Positions 1 through 7,004 of a stretch of DNA of 9,950 nucleotides are shown here, piece after piece. Position 1 is the stretch's first letter, and each line of letters opens with the position of its first letter. The notes below the pieces were generated by a model. That model was not told the DNA's origin. It searched no databases and saw nothing but the letters and a program-made list of their open reading frames with translations. The DNA comes from Opitutia bacterium (GTDB lineage: Bacteria; Verrucomicrobiota; Verrucomicrobiia; Opitutales; JANYEO01). The stretch lies in assembly GCA_025363025.1 (NCBI GenBank), contig JANYEO010000197.1, positions 1 through 9,950 of the forward strand, in the 5' to 3' direction. The position numbers and the translations under genes were made by a program.

Positions 1-23
1 GCAAAGTATTCTCAATCGTCTTA
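1..23. repeat. Partial end of dispersed repeat family (E5), cut by window edge
   Basis: The first 23 bases resemble the right end of element E4 (8327-8370). They share AAAGTATTCTC followed by a degenerate ATC..GTCTTA terminus. The fragment ends two bases before the nth start codon, the same gene-abutting placement seen for the other copies. Only one end is visible, so whether this is a full-length copy or a short relic cannot be told here. The match is short and carries two small gaps. Confidence 0.45.
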
Positions 24-25
24 TT

Positions 26-679
26 ATGACACGCGAAGAAAAAGCCCTTATCATTGATCACTTTTTAGCGGAGCGTTTTCCCAATCCTCCCATACCGCTT
101 CATCATAAAGACCCGTATACCTTGCTAATCGCGGTTCTCCTCTCCGCTCGTTGTTTAGATTCCCGGGTAAATGAGATCACGCCGCGCTTATTTGCGCTTG
201 CGGATAACCCTGCTGCTATGGCCGAGCAATCGGTAGAAGCGGTGCAGGCCATCATTCGGCCTTGTGGGCTTTCTCCTGCAAAAGCGCGGGGCATTGTCGG
301 GCTTTCAAAAATATTGGTGGAGCAGTATAATGGCCGCGTACCAGAATCGCTTGAAGCCCTAGAGGCTCTGCCCGGGGTGGGGCATAAGACAGCTAGTGTG
401 GTGCTCGTTCAAGTCTTTAACAAGGAAGCTTTTCCGGTTGATACGCATATTCACCGTTTAGCACAAATGTGGGGGCTTACCTCTGGACGCAGTGTTGCGC
501 AAACTGAGGCAGATTTAAAGGCACTTTTCCCTCCGCATCGTTGGAATAAGCTTCATTTGCAAATGATTCAATACGGGCGGGAAATTTGTAAATCCCCTGG
601 GTGCGATCGGCTGCGTAGCCCTTTATGTCAGTTATGTTTTCCGGGTTGTAAAATTCCTTTTAAATCAAAGCGTCCCTAA
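26..679 (+). CDS. nth: Endonuclease III (DNA glycosylase/AP lyase)
   Basis: This is a base-excision repair enzyme that removes oxidised pyrimidines and cleaves the abasic strand. At 217 residues it has the normal family length. The helix-hairpin-helix LPGVGHKTA (115-123) carries the expected catalytic lysine K121, and VDTHIHRL (138-145) carries the catalytic aspartate D139. Two things are unusual. The motif normally read as LLSAQ.TD is LLSARCLD (38-45), so the conserved Gln is Arg. The C-terminal iron-sulfur cysteines (188, 193, 201, 204, 208) do not follow the classical C-x6-C-x2-C-x5-C spacing. Some PVC bacteria are recalled to have altered spacing here, so this may be a lineage trait. There is no clear Shine-Dalgarno before the ATG, and a repeat end lies directly upstream. 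galE follows after about 49 bases. Confidence 0.93.
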   Translation: MTREEKALIIDHFLAERFPNPPIPLHHKDPYTLLIAVLLSARCLDSRVNEITPRLFALADNPAAMAEQSVEAVQAIIRPCGLSPAKARGIVGLSKILVEQYNGRVPESLEALEALPGVGHKTASVVLVQVFNKEAFPVDTHIHRLAQMWGLTSGRSVAQTEADLKALFPPHRWNKLHLQMIQYGREICKSPGCDRLRSPLCQLCFPGCKIPFKSKRP

Positions 680-728
680 GCAAATTGAGGCGTTGTCAGG
701 TGCCTTGTTTTTCAATAGGCTTTTGCTT

Positions 729-1718
729 ATGAATGTACTTGTTGTCGGCGGGGCGGGTTATATCGGCAGTCACTGTGTGCGGCATTTGCAAAAAACGACG
801 CATCGTCCCGTAGTACTCGATAATCTAGTGTATGGGCATAGGGGGGCGCTCGATCCATTGGTTCCCTTATACGTGGGGGATTTAGGGGATAAGGCCTTCG
901 TCGCCTCTGTTTTGGATAAAGAGAAGATAGACGTCGTCATGCACTTTGCCGCCTATGCCTTCGTGTCGGAATCGGTAGAGAATCCATTGAAATATTATGA
1001 AAACAACGTCGTCGCCACCCTGCGGCTGTTAGAAGTTATGGTGGAAAAAAGCATTCAGCAGTTTGTCTTTTCATCAAGTTGCGCTACCTACGGCATCCCG
1101 GAGCAGTTACCTATTTCCGAATCAACGCCTCAGCATCCCATTAATCCTTATGGGCAAACGAAGCTCGATGTGGAGAATTTGTTAAAGGCCTTGGCCCATG
1201 CCCATGGGCTTAGCTTCGCCTCTTTTCGCTATTTTAATGCAGCCGGTGCGGCCCCAGATGGCTCCATTGGGGAGGATCATACGCCGGAGCCCCATCTCAT
1301 CCCGTGTATCCTTCAAGCCATTTTAGGTCAGCGCCCTTTTGTACCGGTTTGTGGGGTTGATTACCCAACTCCAGATGGTACCTGCCTGCGGGATTATATT
1401 CACGTAGATGATTTAGCCGACGCTCATATTCGGGCCCTTGATCATTTGGAGGCTCCTGGTACGCAGCTTTTCTTTAATCTGGGTACCGGCACCCCTTATT
1501 CAGTTAAGGAAGTGATCGCCGCTGCAGAGCGTGTTACAGGCCGTACTGTGCCACAGGTGTTTCACCCTCGCCGTGCGGGGGATCCCCCTGCTTTATATGC
1601 AGATGCAAGCCACGCACGCAAAGTGCTCGGCTGGGTCCCTCATTATCAAACGATCGATTCTATCGTGCAAACCGCTTGGGCCTGGCATTCTCAGCACCCA
1701 GAGGGCTATGCCAGATAG
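729..1718 (+). CDS. galE: UDP-glucose 4-epimerase
   Basis: The enzyme interconverts UDP-glucose and UDP-galactose with bound NAD, supplying galactose for surface polysaccharide or Leloir metabolism. It is an extended short-chain dehydrogenase. Visible motifs are the Rossmann GGAGYIGSH at residues 7-15, the SSSCATYG serine region near 115-122, the catalytic pair Y141 and K145 in NPYGQTK, RYFNAAGA, and the RDYIHVDDLADAH segment. The ATG at 729 is preferred because the protein then begins MNVLVVGGAGYIG as relatives do, giving 329 residues. The frame is open back to a TTG at 693, but those 12 residues look non-native. No other galactose gene is adjacent, so its partner pathway is not shown here. 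Confidence 0.95.
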   Translation: MNVLVVGGAGYIGSHCVRHLQKTTHRPVVLDNLVYGHRGALDPLVPLYVGDLGDKAFVASVLDKEKIDVVMHFAAYAFVSESVENPLKYYENNVVATLRLLEVMVEKSIQQFVFSSSCATYGIPEQLPISESTPQHPINPYGQTKLDVENLLKALAHAHGLSFASFRYFNAAGAAPDGSIGEDHTPEPHLIPCILQAILGQRPFVPVCGVDYPTPDGTCLRDYIHVDDLADAHIRALDHLEAPGTQLFFNLGTGTPYSVKEVIAAAERVTGRTVPQVFHPRRAGDPPALYADASHARKVLGWVPHYQTIDSIVQTAWAWHSQHPEGYAR

Positions 1719-1749
1719 GGTGTAGGGTGCTGCCTTTTTATTTTTAAAC

Positions 1750-1788
1750 ATGCAATTTTTCTAAGCCTGGGCTTGGAGTAAATTGCAT
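1750..1788. promoter_or_regulatory. Nested inverted repeat upstream of the ygiW-like gene
   Basis: Perfect 9-base arms ATGCAATTT (1750-1758) and AAATTGCAT (1780-1788) enclose a second perfect inverted repeat, AAGCC-TG-GGCTT (1763-1774). As DNA it could be an operator; as RNA it would be a two-part hairpin. The right arm runs into a TATAAT box, which favours a DNA-binding or promoter-linked role. No T-tract follows, so it is not a standard intrinsic terminator. The symmetry is directly visible; the function is inferred. Confidence 0.45.
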
Positions 1789-1793
1789 ATAAT
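1788..1793 (+). promoter_or_regulatory. Candidate -10 box (TATAAT) for the ygiW-like gene
   Basis: A consensus TATAAT lies 23 bases before the ATG at 1817, which would give a short A-rich leader without a Shine-Dalgarno. No acceptable -35 hexamer is seen at 16-18 bases upstream (the sequence there is GC-rich, GCCTGG/CCTGGG). If real, the promoter is probably activator-dependent or otherwise unconventional. Confidence 0.35.
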
Positions 1794-1816
1794 CCTAAAA
1801 TCAAAAATAAAACCAA

Positions 1817-2221
1817 ATGAAAACCAAAAATCTCATATTCGTTGGATGCTGCGCTGTGCTTTGCAGTTCAATGACAAGCATTGCCCTGGCTGCGGAATCC
1901 AAAAAGGGTATACCTGATGCAACTCCTCCCGGCTTTGTTGGTCCAGAGGTAGGAGATGAAATGTCTGTGCAAGAAGTACTCGCAATTGCGAAAGATGGCC
2001 TGAAGGTAACTTTAAAAGGCCATATTATAAAACGCCTTTCTCATGATAAATATATCTTCACAGATAATACGGCCGAAATCGTGCTGGAAATACATAACAA
2101 AGCTATGCCGCCCGAACAAATCACGCCAGAGACTCTAGTGAAGATTTACGGAAAGCTGGATAAAGATTATTTTCCTTCTAAAATTGAAATAGAAGTGAAG
2201 CGGATAGAAGTTCAAAAATAA
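1817..2221 (+). CDS. Exported OB-fold protein, YgiW/YdeI (BOF) family
   Basis: A small 134-residue periplasmic protein. The N-terminus is a signal peptide: MKTK, a hydrophobic stretch to about residue 22, then an ALA|AES signal peptidase I site after A25. The mature part begins with a PPGFVGP segment (37-43). It then follows the bacterial OB-fold pattern VTLKGHIIKRLSHDKYIFTD, with DKDYFPSKIEIEVKRIE at the end. Relatives such as E. coli YgiW have been linked to stress responses, but the exact role is not established and none is assigned here. It stands alone between two intergenic regions. Its A-rich codons look unlike those of galE, and the family is best known from proteobacteria, so horizontal acquisition is possible but unproven. 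Confidence 0.85.
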   Translation: MKTKNLIFVGCCAVLCSSMTSIALAAESKKGIPDATPPGFVGPEVGDEMSVQEVLAIAKDGLKVTLKGHIIKRLSHDKYIFTDNTAEIVLEIHNKAMPPEQITPETLVKIYGKLDKDYFPSKIEIEVKRIEVQK

Positions 2222-2231
2222 AACCACGATT

Positions 2232-2346
2232 GAGACCGCATGCCTTTTCGCGCTTACTGCGTTCGGCGTGCTCACGTGCCTGTGTGTACGCTCCGCGCGC
2301 CTCGCTCGTAATCATCCGAACATCACAGCACGCTGCCTGCGGTCTC
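2232..2346. repeat. Dispersed palindromic repeat element E1
   Basis: This 115-base non-coding element is bounded by GAGACCGCATGC at the left and a related inverted end, GCCTGCGGTCTC, at the right. It shares two exact internal blocks with E2 (8157-8282): CGCGCTTACTGCGTTCG (17 bases) and CTCGCTCGTAATCATC (16 bases), in the same order and orientation. The middle between the blocks differs from E2. The whole can fold as a long imperfect hairpin. It begins 10 bases after the ygiW-like stop codon and ends 64 bases before the ybaK-like start. The architecture resembles ERIC or MITE-type repeats, although the sequence is not ERIC. Confidence 0.75.
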
Positions 2347-2410
2347 CAAATAATTCGCTGGGATTAAAAGATTGAAATAATCAGAGTTTTGTTGAGAAAC
2401 TGTATGACTC

Positions 2411-2903
2411 ATGTCTGACTTAAACCTTATCTCTCTTAGTCGTAGTGCGCAAAGTGTTCAAGCAGTCCTCGCCCAAACGGGGCTTGAATTTAAGGTAGTT
2501 GAGCTTGCCGCTAGCACACGCACAGCAGCTGATGCTGCAGCTACCATTGGTTGTACGGTGGCACAAATTGTTAAGTCGCTCATTTTTAAAACGAAAGAAA
2601 CACAGCGTCCTATTCTTGTTCTCGCCTCGGGTCCCACACGCGTGAACGAAAAAAGTATTGAAATTCACTTGGGAGAAAAGCTTGTTAAGGCCGATGCAGA
2701 CTTTACTCGCGAGGTCACTGGTTTTGCCATAGGAGGCATCCCCCCCCGTGGGCCATAAACAAGCACTTCTCACTTTTATTGATGAAGATCTATTGACCTT
2801 GGGAGAGCTCTGGGCCGCTGCTGGTACCCCAAATGCTGTTTTTCGCCTAAAGGCTACAGATCTTGTTTTGCTTACTCAAGGGCAAGTCATTTGCATTAAG
2901 TAA
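2411..2903 (+). pseudogene. YbaK/EbsC-family aminoacyl-tRNA editing deacylase, frameshifted
   Basis: This family hydrolyses mischarged tRNA, typically Cys- or Ala-tRNA(Pro), in trans. The first frame gives 112 family-like residues, with the conserved lysine K55 in IVKSLIFK, then LASGPTRVNEK and GFAIGGIPP. It then runs into RGP and a stop at 2756-2758. The missing remainder is in the next frame from 2748: VGHKQALLTFIDEDLL, then LWAAAGTPNAVFRL, ending at TAA 2901-2903. An 8-C run (2740-2747) marks the join. Seven Cs would give the family motif GGIPPVGH and a normal protein of about 163 residues. The gene is therefore one C away from intact. Sequencing error, phase variation and recent decay are all possible. 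The downstream frame shows no internal stops, which argues against old decay. Confidence 0.88.
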
Positions 2904-2936
2904 TGCGGATTAGCAGTCCGGTCTTCTAATACTTAC

Positions 2937-4949
2937 CTACTCAGGCTCTACCCAACGGCCATGGCTTTTGATAAGGTTCACGAGGCGTTCTACCGCTTCG
3001 GCTTGGGGGATGTTGTGCTCCACACAGTTTTTCTTAACGTAGAGGTTTACTTTCCCGGGGGCGCCGCCTACGTAGCCAAAGTCTGCATCCGCCATTTCCC
3101 CTGGCCCATTCACAATACAGCCCATGATGGCGATGGTGACGCCCTTTAAGTGCGTGGTTTTTGCCCGTATTTTTTGCGTCGTTTCTTCCAGGTTAAATAA
3201 CGTGCGGCCACAGCTCGGGCAGGCGACAAACTCGGTTTTGCTAAAGCGGTTACGGGTGCCTTGCAAAATATTGTAGGCAAGGACTATAGCCGCCGCAGGG
3301 TCTTCTTCCCCCTCCACGCTAACGCAGTCCCCAATGCCATCACATAAAAGACTCCCCAGGAGGATGCTGCTTTCGAGCAAGCAAGCCGTCCGGTGGCTTT
3401 CATGGGGGAGGGTCGTCATGGCGGCGGTGCTTCTTAGCCAAATGGGCGATTCTATCCCGTGCTCCTTTAACGCCTCTGCTAAGGCGCGGTAAGTCCCTAT
3501 AGCGTGGAGAGTCGTCAGAGGCTGACTACACGTAAAGACTAATAGCCCTTCATGCGCTTTCAATAATAAGGCATGTTCTTTGATGAACTCAGGGTGAGTA
3601 TCTAAACTTAAGAAAGCGTCTAAAGCCTGGGCTGCAGCCAATCCGTCGCTTAATTCAATCGTCTGTGTTTTGATAACTAGCCCAATGCGGCCTATTTGGG
3701 GCTTTGATAGTGTGCTTAAGGCCTTTAATGCCTCAACGGTATTTATTTCTACCCAAAAACTAGGGACGTTTGCTTCTAAAACTTGTATCAGTGTTAAGAG
3801 TGCAGGTACTTCTTCTGGTTTTTGTAGGGGGAAGAGGAGCCCTTCTACGCGGTTTTCTTTGTAACGCGCATGAATATCCAAAACCGTGCGCACGGCCTTT
3901 ACCCCGTCATGTAAAGCATCGTCTAAGCGTAAAATGACCCGTGGGAAGTGATCTTGGCCTAGTCCCGTATTGTTCGAAAGGGTAATCTCTAAACTCTCTC
4001 TGCGATTATAACTATAAGGGTCAATCGTATCTATGAGCAGGTCCGCATGATCAACGAGTGGCCGCTTCCATAACGCCTCAGCCCGTTTTGCAAGCTCTAG
4101 GGCAATCGGGATCTCGTGTACCGGGTCTTCTGTTAGGGAGACTCTTATCGTATCACCCAGCCCATCAAAGAGGAGCGTGCCAATGCCAATCGCACTTTTA
4201 ATGCGGCCATCTTCCCCATCGCCGGCTTCGGTAACGCCGAGGTGCAGGGGGAAGGCCATGTTTTCTTCCGCCATTTTTGCAGCCGCTAAGCGGTAGGCTT
4301 CAATCATCACCTTGGGGTTACTAGCCTTCATCGATAGCACGATGTCGTAATACCCGTGAGACTGTGCAATGCGGATAAATTCAAGTGCGCTCTCCACCAT
4401 GCCCAGGGGGGTATCCCCATAGCGGTTCATAATCCGGTCAGAGAGGGATCCATGGTTCGTTCCAATCCTCATCGCCCGGCCTAGCTCTTTACATCGGAGG
4501 ATAAGGGGGCTTACGGCCGTGTAAATACGTTCTAGTTCTTCTTGGTAGGCCTTATCCGTGTACTCGAGTTGTACAAATTTCTTTTTATCAGCATAGTTGC
4601 CCGGGTTAATGCGGACTTTCTCTACATGTAACGCCGCCTCCATCGCCGCTTGGGGGAGGAAGTGGATGTCTGCTACCAGCGGCACATAGCAGCGGGCTTC
4701 ATCAAGCTTTGTCCGAATTGTTTTTAAGGCTTGGGCGGCTTTTACATTGGGGGCGGTTATTCGAACAATTTCGCACCCCGCTTCAGCCAATTTGATACTC
4801 TCAGCCACCGTTGCGGCAATATCCTCCGGATTCGTCGTCGTCATAGACTGTATCCGAATGGGGTTATTGCCCCCTATGCTAATATTGCCTATATTTACTT
4901 CGCGGGCATCACGCCTTATGGCCTGGAAGCGGCTTGTGCAATAATTCAT
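2937..4949 (-). CDS. ispG: 4-hydroxy-3-methylbut-2-en-1-yl diphosphate synthase, long form
   Basis: This iron-sulfur enzyme of the MEP isoprenoid pathway converts MEcPP to HMBPP. The N-terminal TIM barrel (about 1-295) contains IQSMTTTN, VADIHF, VRINPGN, GTNHGSLSDRIMNRYGDTP and LHLGVTEAGDGEDGRIKSAIGIG. A large middle insert (about 300-565) marks the long class found in chlamydiae, Verrucomicrobia, Bacteroidetes and plants. The C-terminal cluster domain has C577 and C580 (CPSC), C611 and E618 (GCIVNGPGE). At 670 residues it is far longer than the roughly 370-residue E. coli form. The ATG lies 17 bases after the rseP stop, with an AAGG about 7 bases upstream as a possible ribosome site, so the two are probably co-transcribed. 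It converges on the ybaK-like gene, with 33 bases between the stop codons. Confidence 0.96.
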   Translation of the reverse strand: MNYCTSRFQAIRRDAREVNIGNISIGGNNPIRIQSMTTTNPEDIAATVAESIKLAEAGCEIVRITAPNVKAAQALKTIRTKLDEARCYVPLVADIHFLPQAAMEAALHVEKVRINPGNYADKKKFVQLEYTDKAYQEELERIYTAVSPLILRCKELGRAMRIGTNHGSLSDRIMNRYGDTPLGMVESALEFIRIAQSHGYYDIVLSMKASNPKVMIEAYRLAAAKMAEENMAFPLHLGVTEAGDGEDGRIKSAIGIGTLLFDGLGDTIRVSLTEDPVHEIPIALELAKRAEALWKRPLVDHADLLIDTIDPYSYNRRESLEITLSNNTGLGQDHFPRVILRLDDALHDGVKAVRTVLDIHARYKENRVEGLLFPLQKPEEVPALLTLIQVLEANVPSFWVEINTVEALKALSTLSKPQIGRIGLVIKTQTIELSDGLAAAQALDAFLSLDTHPEFIKEHALLLKAHEGLLVFTCSQPLTTLHAIGTYRALAEALKEHGIESPIWLRSTAAMTTLPHESHRTACLLESSILLGSLLCDGIGDCVSVEGEEDPAAAIVLAYNILQGTRNRFSKTEFVACPSCGRTLFNLEETTQKIRAKTTHLKGVTIAIMGCIVNGPGEMADADFGYVGGAPGKVNLYVKKNCVEHNIPQAEAVERLVNLIKSHGRWVEPE

Positions 4950-4966
4950 ACCGTGGCCTTATTAAA

Positions 4967-6802
4967 TTATTTTGTTTCTAAAGCCGCTACCCCCCTTGAA
5001 GGGCTAAAGACCGGCTCTAGGTAATATTCACTTCGGAGTTCCATCCGCTTTTCCACGGCTCGGTCCCCTTGCCAGCGTCGTACATCAAAGAAGCTGACGT
5101 AGAGCATCAAGGCAAAGAGCATGAGCATAAAGGTTTCTTGGATGCTACTGACTAAGCGTTGAGGGAGTGGGCGGCCCCTCAGGCGTGCAAGTGTGGCAAA
5201 GAGGATTTGTCCTCCATCTAAGACAGGGATGGGGAGTAGATTTAAAATAGCCAAATTGATGTTGAGTAGGACGGTAAAGGCAATAACCAGCCGCACATCG
5301 ATAGTAGAGAAGGTGTGCAAAACGCGCATAATACCCGGGGGCCCCATTAGGTTATTTAAGCCAATGTCCGAGCCCCGGTTAAAGAGGCTTCCTAATACGC
5401 GGAAGGTCATGCGGATGGCATTTTTAAATTGGTCCAAGGGGGGTATATGTACAATAACCGGCGTTGTATTGCGGATAAAGCCGAGCATGGCGTGGGTGCG
5501 GGGGGCCACAATCTCCGGTATTAAAGCTGAGGGGGCCGTCCAGAAGAAGGTGGCTTCGTGAGGGCTTTGGATGATGGCCGTTGGGTGTTCGTGCTTCAAG
5601 GCTTGCAAAGCTTTTTCAAAAACAGTGAGGGAGGTAATGCCGTGGCCATCGGCAAGTCCTACTATGCGGTCCCCTATATGCAATTGGCCAAAGCGTTTCC
5701 CTTGGTCGCCTTCGTGGATGTCAAAAATTAAAAGGCCACCAATAGGGGTATCATTACTCACGGGCATCGCCATGGGCATCGCACTATCAGGGATGAGGGT
5801 TAATACAGCCCCTGGGTCTTCTTGGGCGGAGAGTTTTAGGCTTGGCTGCGTATAAGCCACAAGAGCGGGGGCTACTTGTAGCGTTAGGGTTTCTGTCCCT
5901 CTTAGTACGCTCAGGGTAACAGGCCCGCCGGCCTTGCTATCTAGATATTCAGAAAGCTGTATCATAGAGAACAGTGGCTGATTATCTATTGCGAGTAGGC
6001 AATCCCCTGGCTTCAGCCCCGCTTCTTCTGCCGGAGAGTGGGGGAGGAGTTGCCCAACTGTAATGCTATGTGCAGGGCTTATCCCTACGATGCGGAGGGT
6101 CTCTCCAGAGGTCATATTCGCAAGGGCTAAAACAGGTTTTAGGGAAAGCTCTATTTGTTGCCCTGCTCTTTCGATGAGGAAGTTGACTTGCGGGTGCCCT
6201 TCGGCATCTCTGCCGGAGCCCGTAACCAAGGTCTGCTCAATATCCGTAAAGCGTTTTACAGAGACGCCGTCTACAGCCAAGACTTTATCCCCCACCTGTA
6301 TTCCAGCTAAATAAGCGGGCCCTGGGGCCATGCGGGCTTCATCCAAGTGGAGGGTCTTTGCCACATAACCCACAACAGTTGTTCCCTCTTCTTCGCTCAT
6401 CGGTTGGCCAACAGCCCATAATAGGGTTGCCAGGAAAAAGGCAAATATCAGGTTAAAAACGGCCCCCATAACTAATACCAGCAAACGGTCTACATAGCTT
6501 ACCGGGGGGAGTTTGTTTGACGTTTTTTTATAACCGCCCTCGATTTCTTGCAGGTCTGCTAATTGAGGCAAAGCCACATACCCGCCTAAGGGTAATAGGG
6601 AGATGCAGTACTCAACCCCTCCGCGCTTCCAGCTCAAGATCTTTGGTCCAAAGCCGATGGAGAAGCGGTCTACTTGTAGCCCTCGCTTCCTAGCCGCCAA
6701 AAAGTGCCCCAGCTCATGCACAAAAATAGATCCGCCAAAAAAGAGAATTACCCATAAAACGGCCTCAATATTGGCAAATAGAGTATAGAAAGAAGTAGGC
6801 AT
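4967..6802 (-). CDS. rseP: RIP site-2 metalloprotease RseP
   Basis: An inner-membrane zinc protease that cleaves transmembrane substrates such as anti-sigma factors or signal-peptide remnants. From the ATG at 6802 it has 611 residues. HELGH gives H29, E30 and H33. The second zinc-ligand motif NLLPIPVLDGG places the Asp at residue 529. A membrane segment follows the active site (about 108-131), with two more near 503-525 and 555-575. Between them lie PDZ-like modules at about 140-225 and 235-312, and a weaker third at 350-415. E. coli RseP has about 450 residues and two PDZ domains. The frame is open upstream to an ATG at 6877, but those 25 residues are encoded by repeat E3 and are unlike the family, so 6802 was chosen. 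No Shine-Dalgarno is seen. Confidence 0.94.
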   Translation of the reverse strand: MPTSFYTLFANIEAVLWVILFFGGSIFVHELGHFLAARKRGLQVDRFSIGFGPKILSWKRGGVEYCISLLPLGGYVALPQLADLQEIEGGYKKTSNKLPPVSYVDRLLVLVMGAVFNLIFAFFLATLLWAVGQPMSEEEGTTVVGYVAKTLHLDEARMAPGPAYLAGIQVGDKVLAVDGVSVKRFTDIEQTLVTGSGRDAEGHPQVNFLIERAGQQIELSLKPVLALANMTSGETLRIVGISPAHSITVGQLLPHSPAEEAGLKPGDCLLAIDNQPLFSMIQLSEYLDSKAGGPVTLSVLRGTETLTLQVAPALVAYTQPSLKLSAQEDPGAVLTLIPDSAMPMAMPVSNDTPIGGLLIFDIHEGDQGKRFGQLHIGDRIVGLADGHGITSLTVFEKALQALKHEHPTAIIQSPHEATFFWTAPSALIPEIVAPRTHAMLGFIRNTTPVIVHIPPLDQFKNAIRMTFRVLGSLFNRGSDIGLNNLMGPPGIMRVLHTFSTIDVRLVIAFTVLLNINLAILNLLPIPVLDGGQILFATLARLRGRPLPQRLVSSIQETFMLMLFALMLYVSFFDVRRWQGDRAVEKRMELRSEYYLEPVFSPSRGVAALETK

Positions 6803-6810
6803 ATTAAAAT

Positions 6811-6934
6811 GAGACCGTTGCAGAATATCATTCTTTTGAGTTTTTGGTCGGTTGTCGCTCTTCGAGTGCCTTAGCACACTCGCTCGCTTCGCCCTACAAA
6901 TTCCTCAAAACTAAGACATTCTACAGCCGGTCTT
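6811..6934. repeat. Dispersed palindromic repeat element E3
   Basis: This 124-base element lies in the dxr-rseP gap. Its ends are imperfect inverted repeats: GAGACCGTTGCAGAATATC at 6811-6829 against the reverse complement of 6915-6934, AAGACCGGCTGTAGAATGTC. Near the centre is a hairpin, CGAGTG...CACTCG. Its interior differs from E1 and E2, but the ends match E2's GAGACC...ACAGAATGC type. The 39 bases at its left end (6811-6849) reappear inverted in E4. It starts 8 bases upstream of the rseP ATG, so it forms most of the rseP leader if transcription begins at or before dxr. Confidence 0.7.
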
Positions 6935-7004
6935 TGGTGATTTGGTAAGTATAATTTTTAAATGACTTCTTTTTGTTTTTAAAGGCTATTATGCAGGGGT
7001 TGCA

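Noticed and set aside
1721..1746. G-rich stretch followed by a T-rich run after galE, resembling an intrinsic terminator
   Set aside because: Only a three-base AGG/CCT stem can be drawn, which is too weak to call a terminator despite the T-rich tail.
1837..1852. Possible lipoprotein signal (GC at residues 10-11) in the ygiW-like protein
   Set aside because: The position is too early and lacks a proper lipobox, and a clear ALA|A signal peptidase I site lies downstream.
2372..2410. TTGAAA box upstream of the ybaK-like gene
   Set aside because: No acceptable -10 box at 16-18 bases downstream, so no promoter is claimed.
2909..2930. ATTAG...CTAAT inverted repeat with CCGGTCTT between the convergent ybaK-like and ispG genes
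   Set aside because: Five-base AT-rich arms with no T-tract. The GGTCTT resembles a repeat end, but no partner end is present, so it was treated as chance.
2961..3149. Plus-strand open frame inside ispG, and similar open frames opposite rseP, dxr and cdsA
   Set aside because: They lie antisense to strongly conserved genes and have no recognisable family features; they are shadows of the real frames.
6948..6976. Possible minus-strand promoter (TATACT) for rseP between dxr and E3
   Set aside because: No -35-like hexamer at a suitable distance, and the region is AT-rich.
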